Assembly: GCA_041913905.1 (NCBI GenBank)
Contig: JAYSEK010000009.1
Coordinates: 83,192-147,191, forward strand
DNA length: 64,000 nucleotides
DNA from: Roseateles_B sp041913905
GTDB taxonomy: Bacteria; Pseudomonadota; Gammaproteobacteria; Burkholderiales; Burkholderiaceae_C
Reading direction: 5' to 3'
This document shows, piece by piece, positions 52,461-60,796 of the stretch. Made by a program: the position numbers and the translations under genes. Numbering within the stretch: the first letter of the stretch is position 1; each line of letters opens with the position of its first letter. Under the pieces are notes generated by a model. That model ran no database searches, was not told the DNA's origin, and saw only the letters and a program-made list of their open reading frames with translations.

Positions 52461-52486
52461 AGGCACGGAATCCTGCGCCCGCGGAA

Positions 52487-53950
52487 TCAAGCCGTGCCGC
52501 CAACGGTCAGGCCATCAATGCGCAGGGTCGGCTGGCCCACACCCACGGGCACGCTCTGGCCGTCCTTGCCGCAGACGCCCACGCCGGTGTCCAGGGCCAT
52601 GTCATTGCCGATCATGCTGACGCGGGTCAGCGCGTCCGGGCCATTGCCGATGATGGTCGCGCCCTTGACCGGGTACTGGATCTTGCCCTTCTCGACCCAG
52701 AAAGCCTCGCTTGCCGAGAAAACGAACTTGCCGCTGGTGATGTCGACCTGGCCGCCGCCGAAGTTGGTGGCGTAAAGGCCCTTGTCGATGCTGGCGATGA
52801 TCTCGGCCGGATCCTTGTCTCCGCCCAGCATGTAGGTGTTGGTCATGCGCGGCATGGGCAGGTGGGCGTAGCTCTCGCGGCGGCCGTTGCCGGTGGCGGC
52901 CACCTTCATCAGGCGCGCATTCATGGCGTCCTGGATGTAACCCTTGAGGATGCCGTCCTCGATCAGCACATTGGCCTGCGAGGGATGGCCTTCGTCGTCC
53001 ACATTGAGCGAGCCGCGGCGGTCGGGCAAGGTGCCGTCGTCCAGCACCGTGACGCCCTTGGCGGCCACGCGCTGGCCGATGCGCCCGGCGAAAGCGCTGG
53101 AGCCCTTGCGGTTGAAGTCGCCCTCCAGGCCATGGCCGACGGCTTCATGCAGCAGCACGCCGGGCCAGCCCGGGCCCAGAACCACGGTCATCTCGCCGGC
53201 CGGCGCGGGACGGGACTCCAGGTTGGTCAACGCCGCCTTGACGGCGTCCTCGGCGTACGAAGCCATCATCTCGTCGGTGAAATAGGCCAGACCGAAGCGC
53301 CCGCCACCGCCGCCGGTGCCCATCTCGCGACGATCCCCCTGCTCGGCGATCACGGTGATGGACAGGCGCACCAGCGGGCGGACGTCAGCGGCCAGCGTGC
53401 CATCGGCGCGGGCGATCAGCACCACGTCATGCTCGGCAGCCAGGCCGGCCATCACCTGCACGATGCGAGGATCCTTGGCACGCGCCATGCGCTCGGCGCG
53501 TTCCAGCAGGGCCACCTTCTCGGCGCTGTCCAGGCTGGCGATGGGGTCGGCGTCACCATACAGCGAGCGGCTGGCGGCGATCACCGGCTCGCCCGGCACC
53601 TTCACCCGGCGGCTCTGGCCAGCTGCGGCGATGGTGCGCACGGTGCGGGCGGCGTCCAGCAGCGCGTTCTCGGAGATGTCATCCGAATAGGCAAAGGCGG
53701 TCTTCTCGCCGCACACGGCGCGCACGCCCACACCCTGGTCGATGGAGAAGCTGCCACTCTTGACGATGCCCTCCTCCAGGCTCCAGCCCTCGGCGCGGGT
53801 GGTCTGGAAGTACAGGTCCGCGTCATCGACACGATGCTCGGTGATCAGCCGCAAGGCCTTGGCGAGCGTCGCCTCGGTGAGGCCGAAGGGTTCCAGCAGC
53901 TGGCTGCGGGCGGTCGCCAGACGGGCGATGGTGGGTTCGCGCGAAATCAT
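52487..53950 (-). CDS. tldD: Metalloprotease TldD
   Basis: Subunit of the TldD/TldE (PmbA) zinc metalloprotease that degrades unfolded peptides and processes modified peptides such as microcin B17. The start at 53950 (MISREPTIARL) gives 487 residues. The zinc site VLLHEAVGHGLEGDFNRKG (HExxxH) is intact near residues 262-280. The N-terminal region contains DDADLYFQTTRAEGWSLEEGIVKSG, and the C-terminal half ITSGKFVFSASEAFWVEKGKI, both typical of TldD. The tldE/pmbA partner is not in the window. Confidence 0.95.
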   Translation of the reverse strand: MISREPTIARLATARSQLLEPFGLTEATLAKALRLITEHRVDDADLYFQTTRAEGWSLEEGIVKSGSFSIDQGVGVRAVCGEKTAFAYSDDISENALLDAARTVRTIAAAGQSRRVKVPGEPVIAASRSLYGDADPIASLDSAEKVALLERAERMARAKDPRIVQVMAGLAAEHDVVLIARADGTLAADVRPLVRLSITVIAEQGDRREMGTGGGGGRFGLAYFTDEMMASYAEDAVKAALTNLESRPAPAGEMTVVLGPGWPGVLLHEAVGHGLEGDFNRKGSSAFAGRIGQRVAAKGVTVLDDGTLPDRRGSLNVDDEGHPSQANVLIEDGILKGYIQDAMNARLMKVAATGNGRRESYAHLPMPRMTNTYMLGGDKDPAEIIASIDKGLYATNFGGGQVDITSGKFVFSASEAFWVEKGKIQYPVKGATIIGNGPDALTRVSMIGNDMALDTGVGVCGKDGQSVPVGVGQPTLRIDGLTVGGTA

Positions 53951-54163
53951 GCAGACCATTGTAGGAGCGCAGCCCACACCCTCCCCCATGCGGGCTTTCA
54001 CCCCTTCTACCGATGCTTTTTTGGACGCGCGGCGGCATGCTGCGCTTTCACCGTTCTTTACACGAGGTCTGTCACCGCCGGCGCAGGGGCCGGCGTTGTC
54101 TCCTCACAGCCGGCGCGGTGCCGGTGACACCCCTGAACCGCAACCCACCTACGGAGTGACACG

Positions 54164-54523
54164 ATGAGCTTCTCGACCTCGATGACCCGCCTGATCACCA
54201 TCCTCGCCCTCGGCAGCGCCGCCGCCCTGAGTGTCCAGGCCCAGGAGCCTACGACGCCGGCCACGCCCCGCGTCGACCAGCGCGAAGCCAAGCAGCAGGC
54301 CCGCATCGCCCAGGGCGCCGCCTCCGGCAGCCTGACCGCCCGCGAGACCCAGCGCCTGGAGCGCGAGCAGGGTCGCATCAACCAGGCCGAAGCCAACGCC
54401 AAGGCCGACGGCACCGTCACCAAGCATGAGCGCCGCCGCCTGCACCGCATGCAGGATGCCGCCAACAAGGACATCCACCACGCCAAGCACAACGCCAAGG
54501 GCGCCAGCGCGCCGGGCAACTGA
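54164..54523 (+). CDS. Small secreted alpha-helical protein, unknown function
   Basis: Exported protein of 119 residues with GGAG before the ATG and signal peptide MSFSTSMTRLITILAL...VQA cleaved near AQA-QEP. The mature part is highly charged and helical: DQREAKQQARIAQGAASGSLTARETQRLEREQGRINQAEA in pieces, then KADGTVTKHERRRLHRMQDA. Two adjacent blocks of G-x-LT/VT-x-x-E-x-x-R-L pattern look like an internal duplication reminiscent of degenerate EF-hand-like periplasmic proteins. It lies alone between tldD and rsmI. Function is not known. Confidence 0.8.
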   Translation: MSFSTSMTRLITILALGSAAALSVQAQEPTTPATPRVDQREAKQQARIAQGAASGSLTARETQRLEREQGRINQAEANAKADGTVTKHERRRLHRMQDAANKDIHHAKHNAKGASAPGN

Positions 54524-54552
54524 GCCAGGCTTCCGTCGATCGCATGACCGCG

Positions 54553-54608
54553 GCATTGCCCCATAGCCCCATAGCCGCATTGCCCCATAGCCGCATTGCC
54601 CCATTGCC
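54553..54608. repeat. Short tandem repeat, 16 bp unit
   Basis: GCATTGCCCCATAGCC occurs at 54553-54568, a half copy CCATAGCC at 54569-54576, a full copy at 54577-54592 and a variant GCATTGCCCCATTGCC at 54593-54608. It lies in the intergenic space between the small secreted protein and rsmI and codes for nothing that I can support. Confidence 0.9.
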
Positions 54609-54683
54609 GCAGCGCGACCGCACGGCGCTGCGGTCGTGCTGGCACCAAGCGCGCTCGTGATGACCGCCCAGCCCCCTGAACCT

Positions 54684-55574
54684 TCAGGCCCCGGCGGCCT
54701 TCTTCATCTGCAGCGCGGCGTCATACAAGGCGTTGCGCGGCAGGCCGCTGAGGTCGGTCGCGATCTGCACGGCCTGCTTGAGCGGCAGCTCCTGCAGCAG
54801 CCGCTCCAGCATGCGGACCACCTCGGGCGGCAAGGCCTCACTGGCCGCCTGGGCCGGCTCGGCGTGCAGCACAAGCACAAACTCACCGCGCTCGCGCTGC
54901 GGATCCGCCGCCAGCCAGGCGGGCATGCCGGCGGCCGGCCCGGTGTGCACCGTCTCGAATTGCTTGGTGAGCTCGCGGCAGACGCTGACCGTCTGCGCTG
55001 GGGCCAGCTCGGCCAGCAGCTCCAGCAGGTTCGCGATGCGGTGCGGTGCCTCGAAGAGCACCTGGCTCTGCACCGAGCCCAGCAAGGCCTGCAAACGCGT
55101 GCGGCGCTCCTGCCCCTTGGGCGGCAGGAAGCCGGCGAAGGCAAAGCCCTGGGCCCGCGCATCACCCGCAGCGCTCAGGGCCGTCACGACCGCAGACGGC
55201 CCCGGCAGCGGCATCACGCGCAGGCCGGCCTGCTGAGCGGCGGCAACCAGCACCGCACCCGGGTCGGACACCGCCGGAGTGCCGGCGTCAGACACATAGG
55301 CGATGCGCTCGCCCGCCTGCAGCCGCGTCACCAGCGCGGCCGATGCCGACTGCTCGTTGTGCTGATGCAGGCTCAGCAGGGGCTTGTGCAGGCCCAGGTG
55401 GTGCAGCAGCTGACCACTGACGCGCGTGTCCTCGCAGGCCACGGCGTCGACCAGCGCGAGCACATGCAGGCTGCGCAGGCTGACATCCGCCAAATTGCCG
55501 ATGGGCGTGGGCACCAGGTAGAGGGTGGCGGTCGGATACTGCTGGCCACCGGCGGCCGCCTGGGCGACCTGCAT
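54684..55574 (-). CDS. rsmI: 16S rRNA 2'-O-ribose C1402 methyltransferase RsmI
   Basis: SAM-dependent methyltransferase of the tetrapyrrole-methylase fold that 2'-O-methylates C1402 of 16S rRNA. I use the ATG at 55574 (MQVAQAAAGGQQY), giving 296 residues; a TTG at 55613 would overlap the divergent yraN start. Motifs: LYLVPTPIGNLADVSLRSL, CEDTRVSGQLL, YVSDAGTPAVSDPGAVLV, LPGPSAVVTALSAAG and FEAPHRIANLL. It diverges from yraN by 16 bp, as in many proteobacteria. Confidence 0.94.
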   Translation of the reverse strand: MQVAQAAAGGQQYPTATLYLVPTPIGNLADVSLRSLHVLALVDAVACEDTRVSGQLLHHLGLHKPLLSLHQHNEQSASAALVTRLQAGERIAYVSDAGTPAVSDPGAVLVAAAQQAGLRVMPLPGPSAVVTALSAAGDARAQGFAFAGFLPPKGQERRTRLQALLGSVQSQVLFEAPHRIANLLELLAELAPAQTVSVCRELTKQFETVHTGPAAGMPAWLAADPQRERGEFVLVLHAEPAQAASEALPPEVVRMLERLLQELPLKQAVQIATDLSGLPRNALYDAALQMKKAAGA

Positions 55575-55590
55575 CAGCAAAGAGGCATCG

Positions 55591-56007
55591 ATGTTCAAGT
55601 GGAGCGCCTTCAAGTCGGGGCCGCCCCTGGATGGCGGCGGCGAAAGCCGTCAGGCACGCGGCGCAGAGGCCGAGCAGCAGGCGCTGCGGCATCTGCAAGC
55701 GCAGGGCATGCGGCTGCTGGAGCGCAATTATCGGGTGGCCCGCGGCCCGCATGCCCCGGGTGGCGAGATCGATCTCATCCTGCAGGACCGCGGCGGCTGC
55801 CTGATCTTCGTCGAGGTGCGCGCCAGACGCTCGCCCACGCATGGCGGCGCCGCCGCCTCCATCGGGCTCGGCAAGCGTCGCCGCATCCTCTACGCCGCCC
55901 AGCACTACCTGCTGCGCTTTCGCCAGCCGCCGCCCTGCCGCTTCGACGTCATTGCCATCGATGGCTCCCAGCTTTGCTGGCTGCCGGGCGCCTTCGATGC
56001 GGGCTAA
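55591..56007 (+). CDS. yraN: YraN family endonuclease-like protein (UPF0102)
   Basis: Small protein of 138 residues with a Holliday-junction-resolvase/restriction-endonuclease-like fold; precise role unclear. The ATG at 55591 (MFKWSAFKSG) is chosen. Typical signatures: GAEAEQQALRHLQAQGMRLLERNYR, GGEIDLILQDRGGCLIFVEVRAR with the catalytic-type E-D...EVK arrangement (here EVRAR) and KRRRILYAAQHYL. It is part of the conserved rsmI / yraN-diaA-dolP cluster. Confidence 0.92.
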   Translation: MFKWSAFKSGPPLDGGGESRQARGAEAEQQALRHLQAQGMRLLERNYRVARGPHAPGGEIDLILQDRGGCLIFVEVRARRSPTHGGAAASIGLGKRRRILYAAQHYLLRFRQPPPCRFDVIAIDGSQLCWLPGAFDAG

Positions 56008-56045
56008 CCCGCAGCCGCACGGCGGCTGGCTTATCATTCGCGCCA

Positions 56046-56630
56046 ATGCTTGAGCAACGCATCCAACAACAGTTCTTCGAGAGCGCCGACCTGCTCTACC
56101 AGGTCGCCGAACCGCTTTCGCGCCCCATGGCCCTGGCCGCGCAGATGCTGGTGGACGGCATCACGGGCGGAGGCCGCCTGCTGTGCGCAGGCGCCGGCCT
56201 GGCCGCACAGGATGCCGGCTACCTGGCCGCGCTGCTGACCGGCCGCTTCGAACAGGAGCGCCCCGGACTCGCTGCCATCGCCATCAACGCCCTGCTGCAC
56301 CAAGGGCCGGGGCCGCTGGACGAGCCCGCCGCTCTGGCACGCCAGATCCAGACCCTGGGCCATCCCGGCGACCTGCTGCTGCTGATCGACAACCCGAGCG
56401 GGAGCGGCAACGCACTGGTGCCGCTGCTGGATGCAGCCCACGCCCAGGACATGAGCGTGGTGCTGCTCAGCGGCAGCCAGGACGAAGCCCTGCGCGCAGC
56501 CTTGCTCGACACCGACGTCCATCTGCGCCTGCCGCACAGCCGCTTTGCCCGCGTGGCCGAGGCCTATCGCCTGCTCTGCCATTGCCTGTGCGACGCGATC
56601 GATGCCCAGCTGCTGGGCATCGAGGAATGA
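56046..56630 (+). CDS. diaA: DnaA initiator-associating protein DiaA-like SIS protein
   Basis: Sugar-isomerase (SIS) domain protein of 194 residues. In E. coli DiaA binds DnaA and promotes timely replication initiation; it is related to phosphoheptose isomerase GmhA. The sequence opens MLEQRIQQQFFESADLLYQ and carries the SIS elements GGGRLLCAGAGLAAQDAGYLAALL, LLLLIDNPSGSGNALVPLLDAA and VLLSGSQDEALRAALL. The genomic context, between yraN and dolP, is the classical place of diaA, which supports this call over gmhA. Confidence 0.88.
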   Translation: MLEQRIQQQFFESADLLYQVAEPLSRPMALAAQMLVDGITGGGRLLCAGAGLAAQDAGYLAALLTGRFEQERPGLAAIAINALLHQGPGPLDEPAALARQIQTLGHPGDLLLLIDNPSGSGNALVPLLDAAHAQDMSVVLLSGSQDEALRAALLDTDVHLRLPHSRFARVAEAYRLLCHCLCDAIDAQLLGIEE

Positions 56631-56688
56631 CTTTTTGCTGATCCGGTCGCGGCTGATCGAATCAAGACCTGACCCCAAGGCTGAATCT

Positions 56689-57339
56689 ATGCAAGCGAAA
56701 CCCTCGCGCCCGCTGCGCGCCCTTTCCGTCCTGTCCCTGGCCGCTGCGCTGGGCAGCGGCCTGCTGACCGCCTGCGCGCCCTTGGTGGTGGGCGGCATGG
56801 TCGGCACGGCCCTGGTGGCCACCGACCGCCGCACCTCGGGCACCCAGGTGGAGGACCAGGGCATCGAGCTCAAGGCCGCCAAGCGCCTGGCCGACAAGCT
56901 GGGCGACCGCGTCCACATCAATGTCAACAGCTACAACCGCTTGGTGCTGCTGACGGGCGAGACCCGCAATGACGAGGACAAGGCCGAGGCCGAACGCATC
57001 GTCGCCGAGGTGGAGAACGTCAATCGCGTGGTCAATGAGTTGCAGGTGGGCTTCATCAGTTCCCTGAGCTCGCGCTCAAGCGACGTTCTGCTGGCCGGCA
57101 AGATCAAGGCCAGCCTGGTCGACGCCCGCGACCTGATCTCCAACGCCTTCTATGTGGTGGTGGAGCGCGGCGAGGTCTTCATGATGGGCCGCGTCACGGA
57201 ACGCGAGGCCAACCGCGCCACGGACATCGCCCGCGGCGTGTCCGGCGTCAAGAAGGTGGTACGGCTGTTCGAGATCATTTCCGAAGAGGAACTGGCCCGC
57301 ACAGCACCCAAGCCCCCGAAGCCTAATGAGGCAAGATGA
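56689..57339 (+). CDS. dolP: Outer-membrane lipoprotein DolP (YraP), two BON domains
   Basis: Lipoprotein that binds anionic phospholipid in the outer membrane and supports envelope integrity. The start at 56689 (MQAKPSRPLRAL) gives 216 residues with lipobox LLTAC (Cys about 26). Two BON domains follow: LADKLGDRVHINVNSYNRLVLLTGETRN in segments, then a second around DARDLISNAFYVVVERGEVFMMGRVTEREA and VKKVVRLFEIIS. A CAAGACCTGACCCCAAGG motif lies 9 bp before the start codon. Confidence 0.93.
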   Translation: MQAKPSRPLRALSVLSLAAALGSGLLTACAPLVVGGMVGTALVATDRRTSGTQVEDQGIELKAAKRLADKLGDRVHINVNSYNRLVLLTGETRNDEDKAEAERIVAEVENVNRVVNELQVGFISSLSSRSSDVLLAGKIKASLVDARDLISNAFYVVVERGEVFMMGRVTEREANRATDIARGVSGVKKVVRLFEIISEEELARTAPKPPKPNEAR

Positions 57340-57501
57340 GGCCCAGTAGGCCGATTGGGTGGGCCGGCGGCTCGGTGAACTGACTTGGGGGACGACCCGG
57401 CGCTCAGCCCGAAACAGCCCCGCATTGGGCCCGATCGTTTGCGGTCTTGCCGACCGCGCTGCGGCGTCGCTGACGCCACTGGCGCCTGACCCGACGCTCG
57501 C

Positions 57502-58410
57502 TCAGCGCAGGCGCTTGATTAGGCTGGAGGTGTCCCAGCGGCCACCGCCCATGCCTTGCACGTCGGCGTAGAACTGGTCCACCAGGGCCGTCACCGGCAG
57601 CTTGGCGCCGTTGCGGCGGGCTTCGTCCAGCACCAGGCCGAGATCCTTGCGCATCCAGTCCACGGCAAAGCCGAAGTTGAACTGGTCATCGACCATGGTC
57701 TTGCCGCGGTTGTCCATCTGCCAGCTTTGGGCCGCGCCCTTGCCGATGACGTCCAGCACCAGCTTCATGTCCAGGCCCGCGCGGCCACCGAAAGCAATGG
57801 CCTCAGCCAGGCCCTGAACCAGGCCGGCGATGCAGATCTGGTTGACCATCTTGGCCAGCTGACCAGCGCCCGGCTCACCCACGCGGGTCACGGCGCGGGA
57901 GAAGGCCAGCGCCACCGGCTTCATGGCCTCGAAAGGGTCGACGTCGCCACCGCACATCACCGTCAGCTGCCCATTGACCGCTCCGGCCTGTCCACCCGAC
58001 ACCGGCGCATCGACGAAATGCAGGCCGCGTGCCCTCGCCTCGCCATGCATCTCGCGCGCCACCTCGGCCGAGGCCGTGGTGTGGTCCACGAGGGTCGCGC
58101 CGGGCCTCATGCCGGCGAAGGTGCCCGCAGCGCCCAGCAGCACGCTGCGCAGGTCATCGTCATTGCCCACGCAGACGAACACGATGTCGGCGTCACGCGC
58201 AGCTTCGGCGGGTGTCGGGGCCGAGGCTCCGCCGAATTCCTGCACCCAGGCCTGGGCCTTGGCAGCGCTGCGGTTGTAGACCGTCACCGCATGACCGGCT
58301 CGCGCCAGGTGGCCGGCCATGGGCAGGCCCATCACGCCAAGTCCGATGAAGGCGACGCGCCGGGGCGTCGTGGATTCGTAGCTGCGCGAGGTGTTGATGC
58401 TGTCGGCCAT
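57502..58410 (-). CDS. NAD(P)-dependent beta-hydroxyacid dehydrogenase (3-hydroxyisobutyrate dehydrogenase family)
   Basis: Cytoplasmic oxidoreductase of 302 residues; relatives include 3-hydroxyisobutyrate dehydrogenase, tartronate semialdehyde reductase and GLYR1-type enzymes. The N-terminal Rossmann motif is VAFIGLGVMGLPMAGHLARAGH. The substrate motif FVDAPVSGGQAGAVNGQL and the catalytic Lys in GQLAKMVNQI are present. Substrate specificity cannot be settled from the sequence. The last gene of a minus-strand run after pilT and pilU, 23 bp downstream of pilU. Confidence 0.9.
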   Translation of the reverse strand: MADSINTSRSYESTTPRRVAFIGLGVMGLPMAGHLARAGHAVTVYNRSAAKAQAWVQEFGGASAPTPAEAARDADIVFVCVGNDDDLRSVLLGAAGTFAGMRPGATLVDHTTASAEVAREMHGEARARGLHFVDAPVSGGQAGAVNGQLTVMCGGDVDPFEAMKPVALAFSRAVTRVGEPGAGQLAKMVNQICIAGLVQGLAEAIAFGGRAGLDMKLVLDVIGKGAAQSWQMDNRGKTMVDDQFNFGFAVDWMRKDLGLVLDEARRNGAKLPVTALVDQFYADVQGMGGGRWDTSSLIKRLR

Positions 58411-58433
58411 GTCGAGCGGATTCGGGAATGGGA

Positions 58434-59570
58434 TCAGAGGATGGTGAGATGTTCGGTGCCCTGGCTCAGCTCGCCGCTGCGGGCGCGCTCGCTGTTGAGC
58501 TTGATCTGCAGGCGCAGGTCGTTGACGGAATCGGCGTTGCGCAGGGCGTCCTCGTAGTTGACGCGTCCGAACTCGAAGAGATCGAACAGGGCCTGGTCGA
58601 AGGTCTGCATGCCCAGCTCGCGCGAGCGCTTCATGACCTCCTTGATCTCGCCCACCTCGCCCTTGAAGATCATGTCCGAGATCAGCGGCGTGTTGAGCAG
58701 GATCTCCACCGCGGCGATGCGGCCCTTGCCCTCGCGGCGGGGCAGCAGGCGCTGGGAGACGATGGCGCGCAGGTTCAGCGAGAGATCCATCAGCAGCTGC
58801 GCGCGGCGCTCCTCGGGGAAGAAGTTGATGATGCGGTCCAGCGCCTGGTTGGCACTGTTGGCGTGCAGCGTGGCCATGCACAGGTGCCCGGTCTCGGCGA
58901 AGGCCACCGCATGCTCCATGGTCTCGCGGTCGCGGATTTCGCCCATCAGGATCACGTCCGGCGCCTGGCGCAGCGTGTTCTTCAGCGCGATGTCCCAGTT
59001 GTCGGTGTCCAGGCCCAGCTCGCGCTGGCTGACGATGCAGTTCTTGTGCGGATGCACGAACTCCACCGGGTCTTCGATGGTGATGATGTGGCCGTAGGTG
59101 CTTTCGTTGCGATGGTCGATCATCGCCGCCAGCGTCGTGCTCTTGCCCGAGCCCGTGGCGCCCACCACGATCACGAGGCCGCGCTTGGTCAGCACCACGT
59201 CCTTGAGGATGGGCGGCAGGTCCAGCGCCTCGATGGTCGGCAGGTTCTGCGGAATGGTCCGCAGCACCAGCGCGACCTGCCCCTGCTGCAGGTAGGCGTT
59301 GACGCGAAAACGCCCAATGCCCTGCGGCGAGATCGCGAAGTTGCACTCCTTGTGCCTCTCGAACTCGGCCGCCTGCTTGTCGTTCATGATGGAACGCGCC
59401 AGCTGTAGCGTGTGCTGGCCCGTCAGGGGCTGGGGCGAGACCTTGGTGACCTTGCCGTCCACCTTGATCGCCGGCGGGAAGTCGGCCGTCAGGAACAGGT
59501 CAGAGCCCTTGCGGGAGACCATCAGACGCAGCAGGTCATTGATGAATTTCGAGGCCTGATCGCGTTCCAT
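58434..59570 (-). CDS. pilU: Type IV pilus retraction-associated ATPase PilU
   Basis: Hexameric PilT-like ATPase that assists pilus retraction. The start at 59570 (MERDQASKFINDLL) has AAGGA at a suitable distance and gives 378 residues; ATG at 59588 is an alternative. Motifs: Walker A VGATGSGKSTTLAAM, Asp box IEDPVEFVHPHKN, Walker B DVILMGEIRDRETMEHA, His box ATLHANSANQALDRI. The C-terminal extension beyond the PilT core, ending GELSQGTEHLTIL, is typical of PilU. Confidence 0.95.
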   Translation of the reverse strand: MERDQASKFINDLLRLMVSRKGSDLFLTADFPPAIKVDGKVTKVSPQPLTGQHTLQLARSIMNDKQAAEFERHKECNFAISPQGIGRFRVNAYLQQGQVALVLRTIPQNLPTIEALDLPPILKDVVLTKRGLVIVVGATGSGKSTTLAAMIDHRNESTYGHIITIEDPVEFVHPHKNCIVSQRELGLDTDNWDIALKNTLRQAPDVILMGEIRDRETMEHAVAFAETGHLCMATLHANSANQALDRIINFFPEERRAQLLMDLSLNLRAIVSQRLLPRREGKGRIAAVEILLNTPLISDMIFKGEVGEIKEVMKRSRELGMQTFDQALFDLFEFGRVNYEDALRNADSVNDLRLQIKLNSERARSGELSQGTEHLTIL

Positions 59571-59609
59571 GCTGGGGTGTCCTTCCATGCCCTCCAGGGG
59601 CCAAAGCGG

Positions 59610-59634
59610 CGCGCATCTTGCAACAGGATGCGCG
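59610..59634. terminator. Hairpin in the pilT-pilU intergenic gap
   Basis: CGCGCATC (59610-59617), loop of 9, GATGCGCG (59627-59634) in the 156 bp gap between pilT and pilU. No T-run on either side. It may lower pilU expression relative to pilT or protect the mRNA end. Confidence 0.4.
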
Positions 59635-59726
59635 GCTCAGGGGTGACGGAATGTCTCGCGTCGCCTGCGTGTGTCATGCCTTCCGGCCAAAGCCTTCCGA
59701 TCCGTCGGGCACTCCCCTCCGGATTT

Positions 59727-60770
59727 TCATCCAGGGAAGTTTTCCGGGAACTTGGCCTTGGCCCGGGCCTCGGCCGGCGAGATCACATTGCGGCGGACCA
59801 GGTCGGTGAGGTTCTGGTCCAGGGTCTGCATGCCCTGCGAGTTGCCGGTCTGGATGGCGGAGTACATCTGGGCCACCTTGTTCTCGCGGATGAGGTTGCG
59901 CACGGCCGAGGTGCCCAGCATGATCTCGTGCGCCGCCACGCGGCCGCTGCCGTCCTTGAGCTTGCACAGGGTCTGTGAAATCACCGCGACCAGGGACTCC
60001 GACACCATGGCCCGCACCATCTCCTTTTCCGCCGCGGGGAACACGTCCACGATACGGTCGATGGTCTTGGCTGCCGAACTGGTGTGCAGGGTGCCGAAGA
60101 CCAGGTGGCCCGTTTCGGCCGCGGTCAGCGCGAGGCGGATGGTTTCCAGATCGCGCATTTCACCGACCAGCACGGCGTCCGGGTCTTCGCGCAGCGCCGA
60201 GCGCAGGGCGTTGGCGAAACTCAAGGTATGCGGGCCGACCTCGCGCTGGTTGATCAGGCACTTCTTGGATTCATGCACGAACTCGATCGGGTCCTCGATG
60301 GTGAGGATGTGGCCGTACTCGTTCTCGTTGAGGTGGTTGACCATGCCGGCCAGCGTGGTGGATTTGCCCGAACCCGTGGGCCCCGTCACCAGCACCAGGC
60401 CACGCGGCTTCAGCGCCAGATCGGCGAAGACCTTGGGCGCATTGAGCTGCTCCAGGGTCAGGATCTTGGAGGGAATGGTCCGGAACACGGCGCCCGCGCC
60501 GCGGTTCTGGTTGAAGGCATTGACCCGGAAGCGCGCCAGGCCCTGGATCTCGAAGGAGAAATCGCACTCCAGCGTTTCCTCGTAGGCCTTGCGCTGGGCA
60601 TCGTTCATGATGTCGTACACCATGTCGTGCACCTGGCGGTGTTCCAGCGCCTCGACGTTGATGCGGCGCACATCCCCATGCACCCGGATCATGGGCGGCA
60701 GCCCGGCGGAGAGGTGAAGATCGGAGGCCTTGTTCTTGACCGAGAATGCCAGCAGTTGTGTGATGTCCAT
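59727..60770 (-). CDS. pilT: Type IV pilus retraction ATPase PilT
   Basis: Hexameric motor ATPase that depolymerises the pilus for twitching motility. 347 residues, the canonical length. MDITQLLAFSVKNKASDLHLSAG opens the N-terminal domain. The core has Walker A VTGPTGSGKSTTLAGM, Asp box IEDPIEFVHESKKCLINQREVG, Walker B DAVLVGEMRDLETIRLALTAAETGHLVFGTLHTSSA. The C-terminal AIQTG....MQTLDQNL region is the PilT AIRNLIRE-type motif (VRNLIRENKVAQ). It diverges from yggS by 26 bp. Confidence 0.96.
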   Translation of the reverse strand: MDITQLLAFSVKNKASDLHLSAGLPPMIRVHGDVRRINVEALEHRQVHDMVYDIMNDAQRKAYEETLECDFSFEIQGLARFRVNAFNQNRGAGAVFRTIPSKILTLEQLNAPKVFADLALKPRGLVLVTGPTGSGKSTTLAGMVNHLNENEYGHILTIEDPIEFVHESKKCLINQREVGPHTLSFANALRSALREDPDAVLVGEMRDLETIRLALTAAETGHLVFGTLHTSSAAKTIDRIVDVFPAAEKEMVRAMVSESLVAVISQTLCKLKDGSGRVAAHEIMLGTSAVRNLIRENKVAQMYSAIQTGNSQGMQTLDQNLTDLVRRNVISPAEARAKAKFPENFPG

Positions 60771-60796
60771 GGTGTGGGCGAATAGCGTGGGCCATT

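Noticed and set aside
52214..54127. Plus-strand frame of 637 codons opposite tldD
   Set aside because: TldD has an intact zinc site on the minus strand; the plus frame has only shadow composition.
54684..55613. rsmI start at 55613
   Set aside because: The codon there is TTG, there is no ribosome binding site and it would overlap the divergent yraN start; ATG at 55574 gives the normal family N-terminus.
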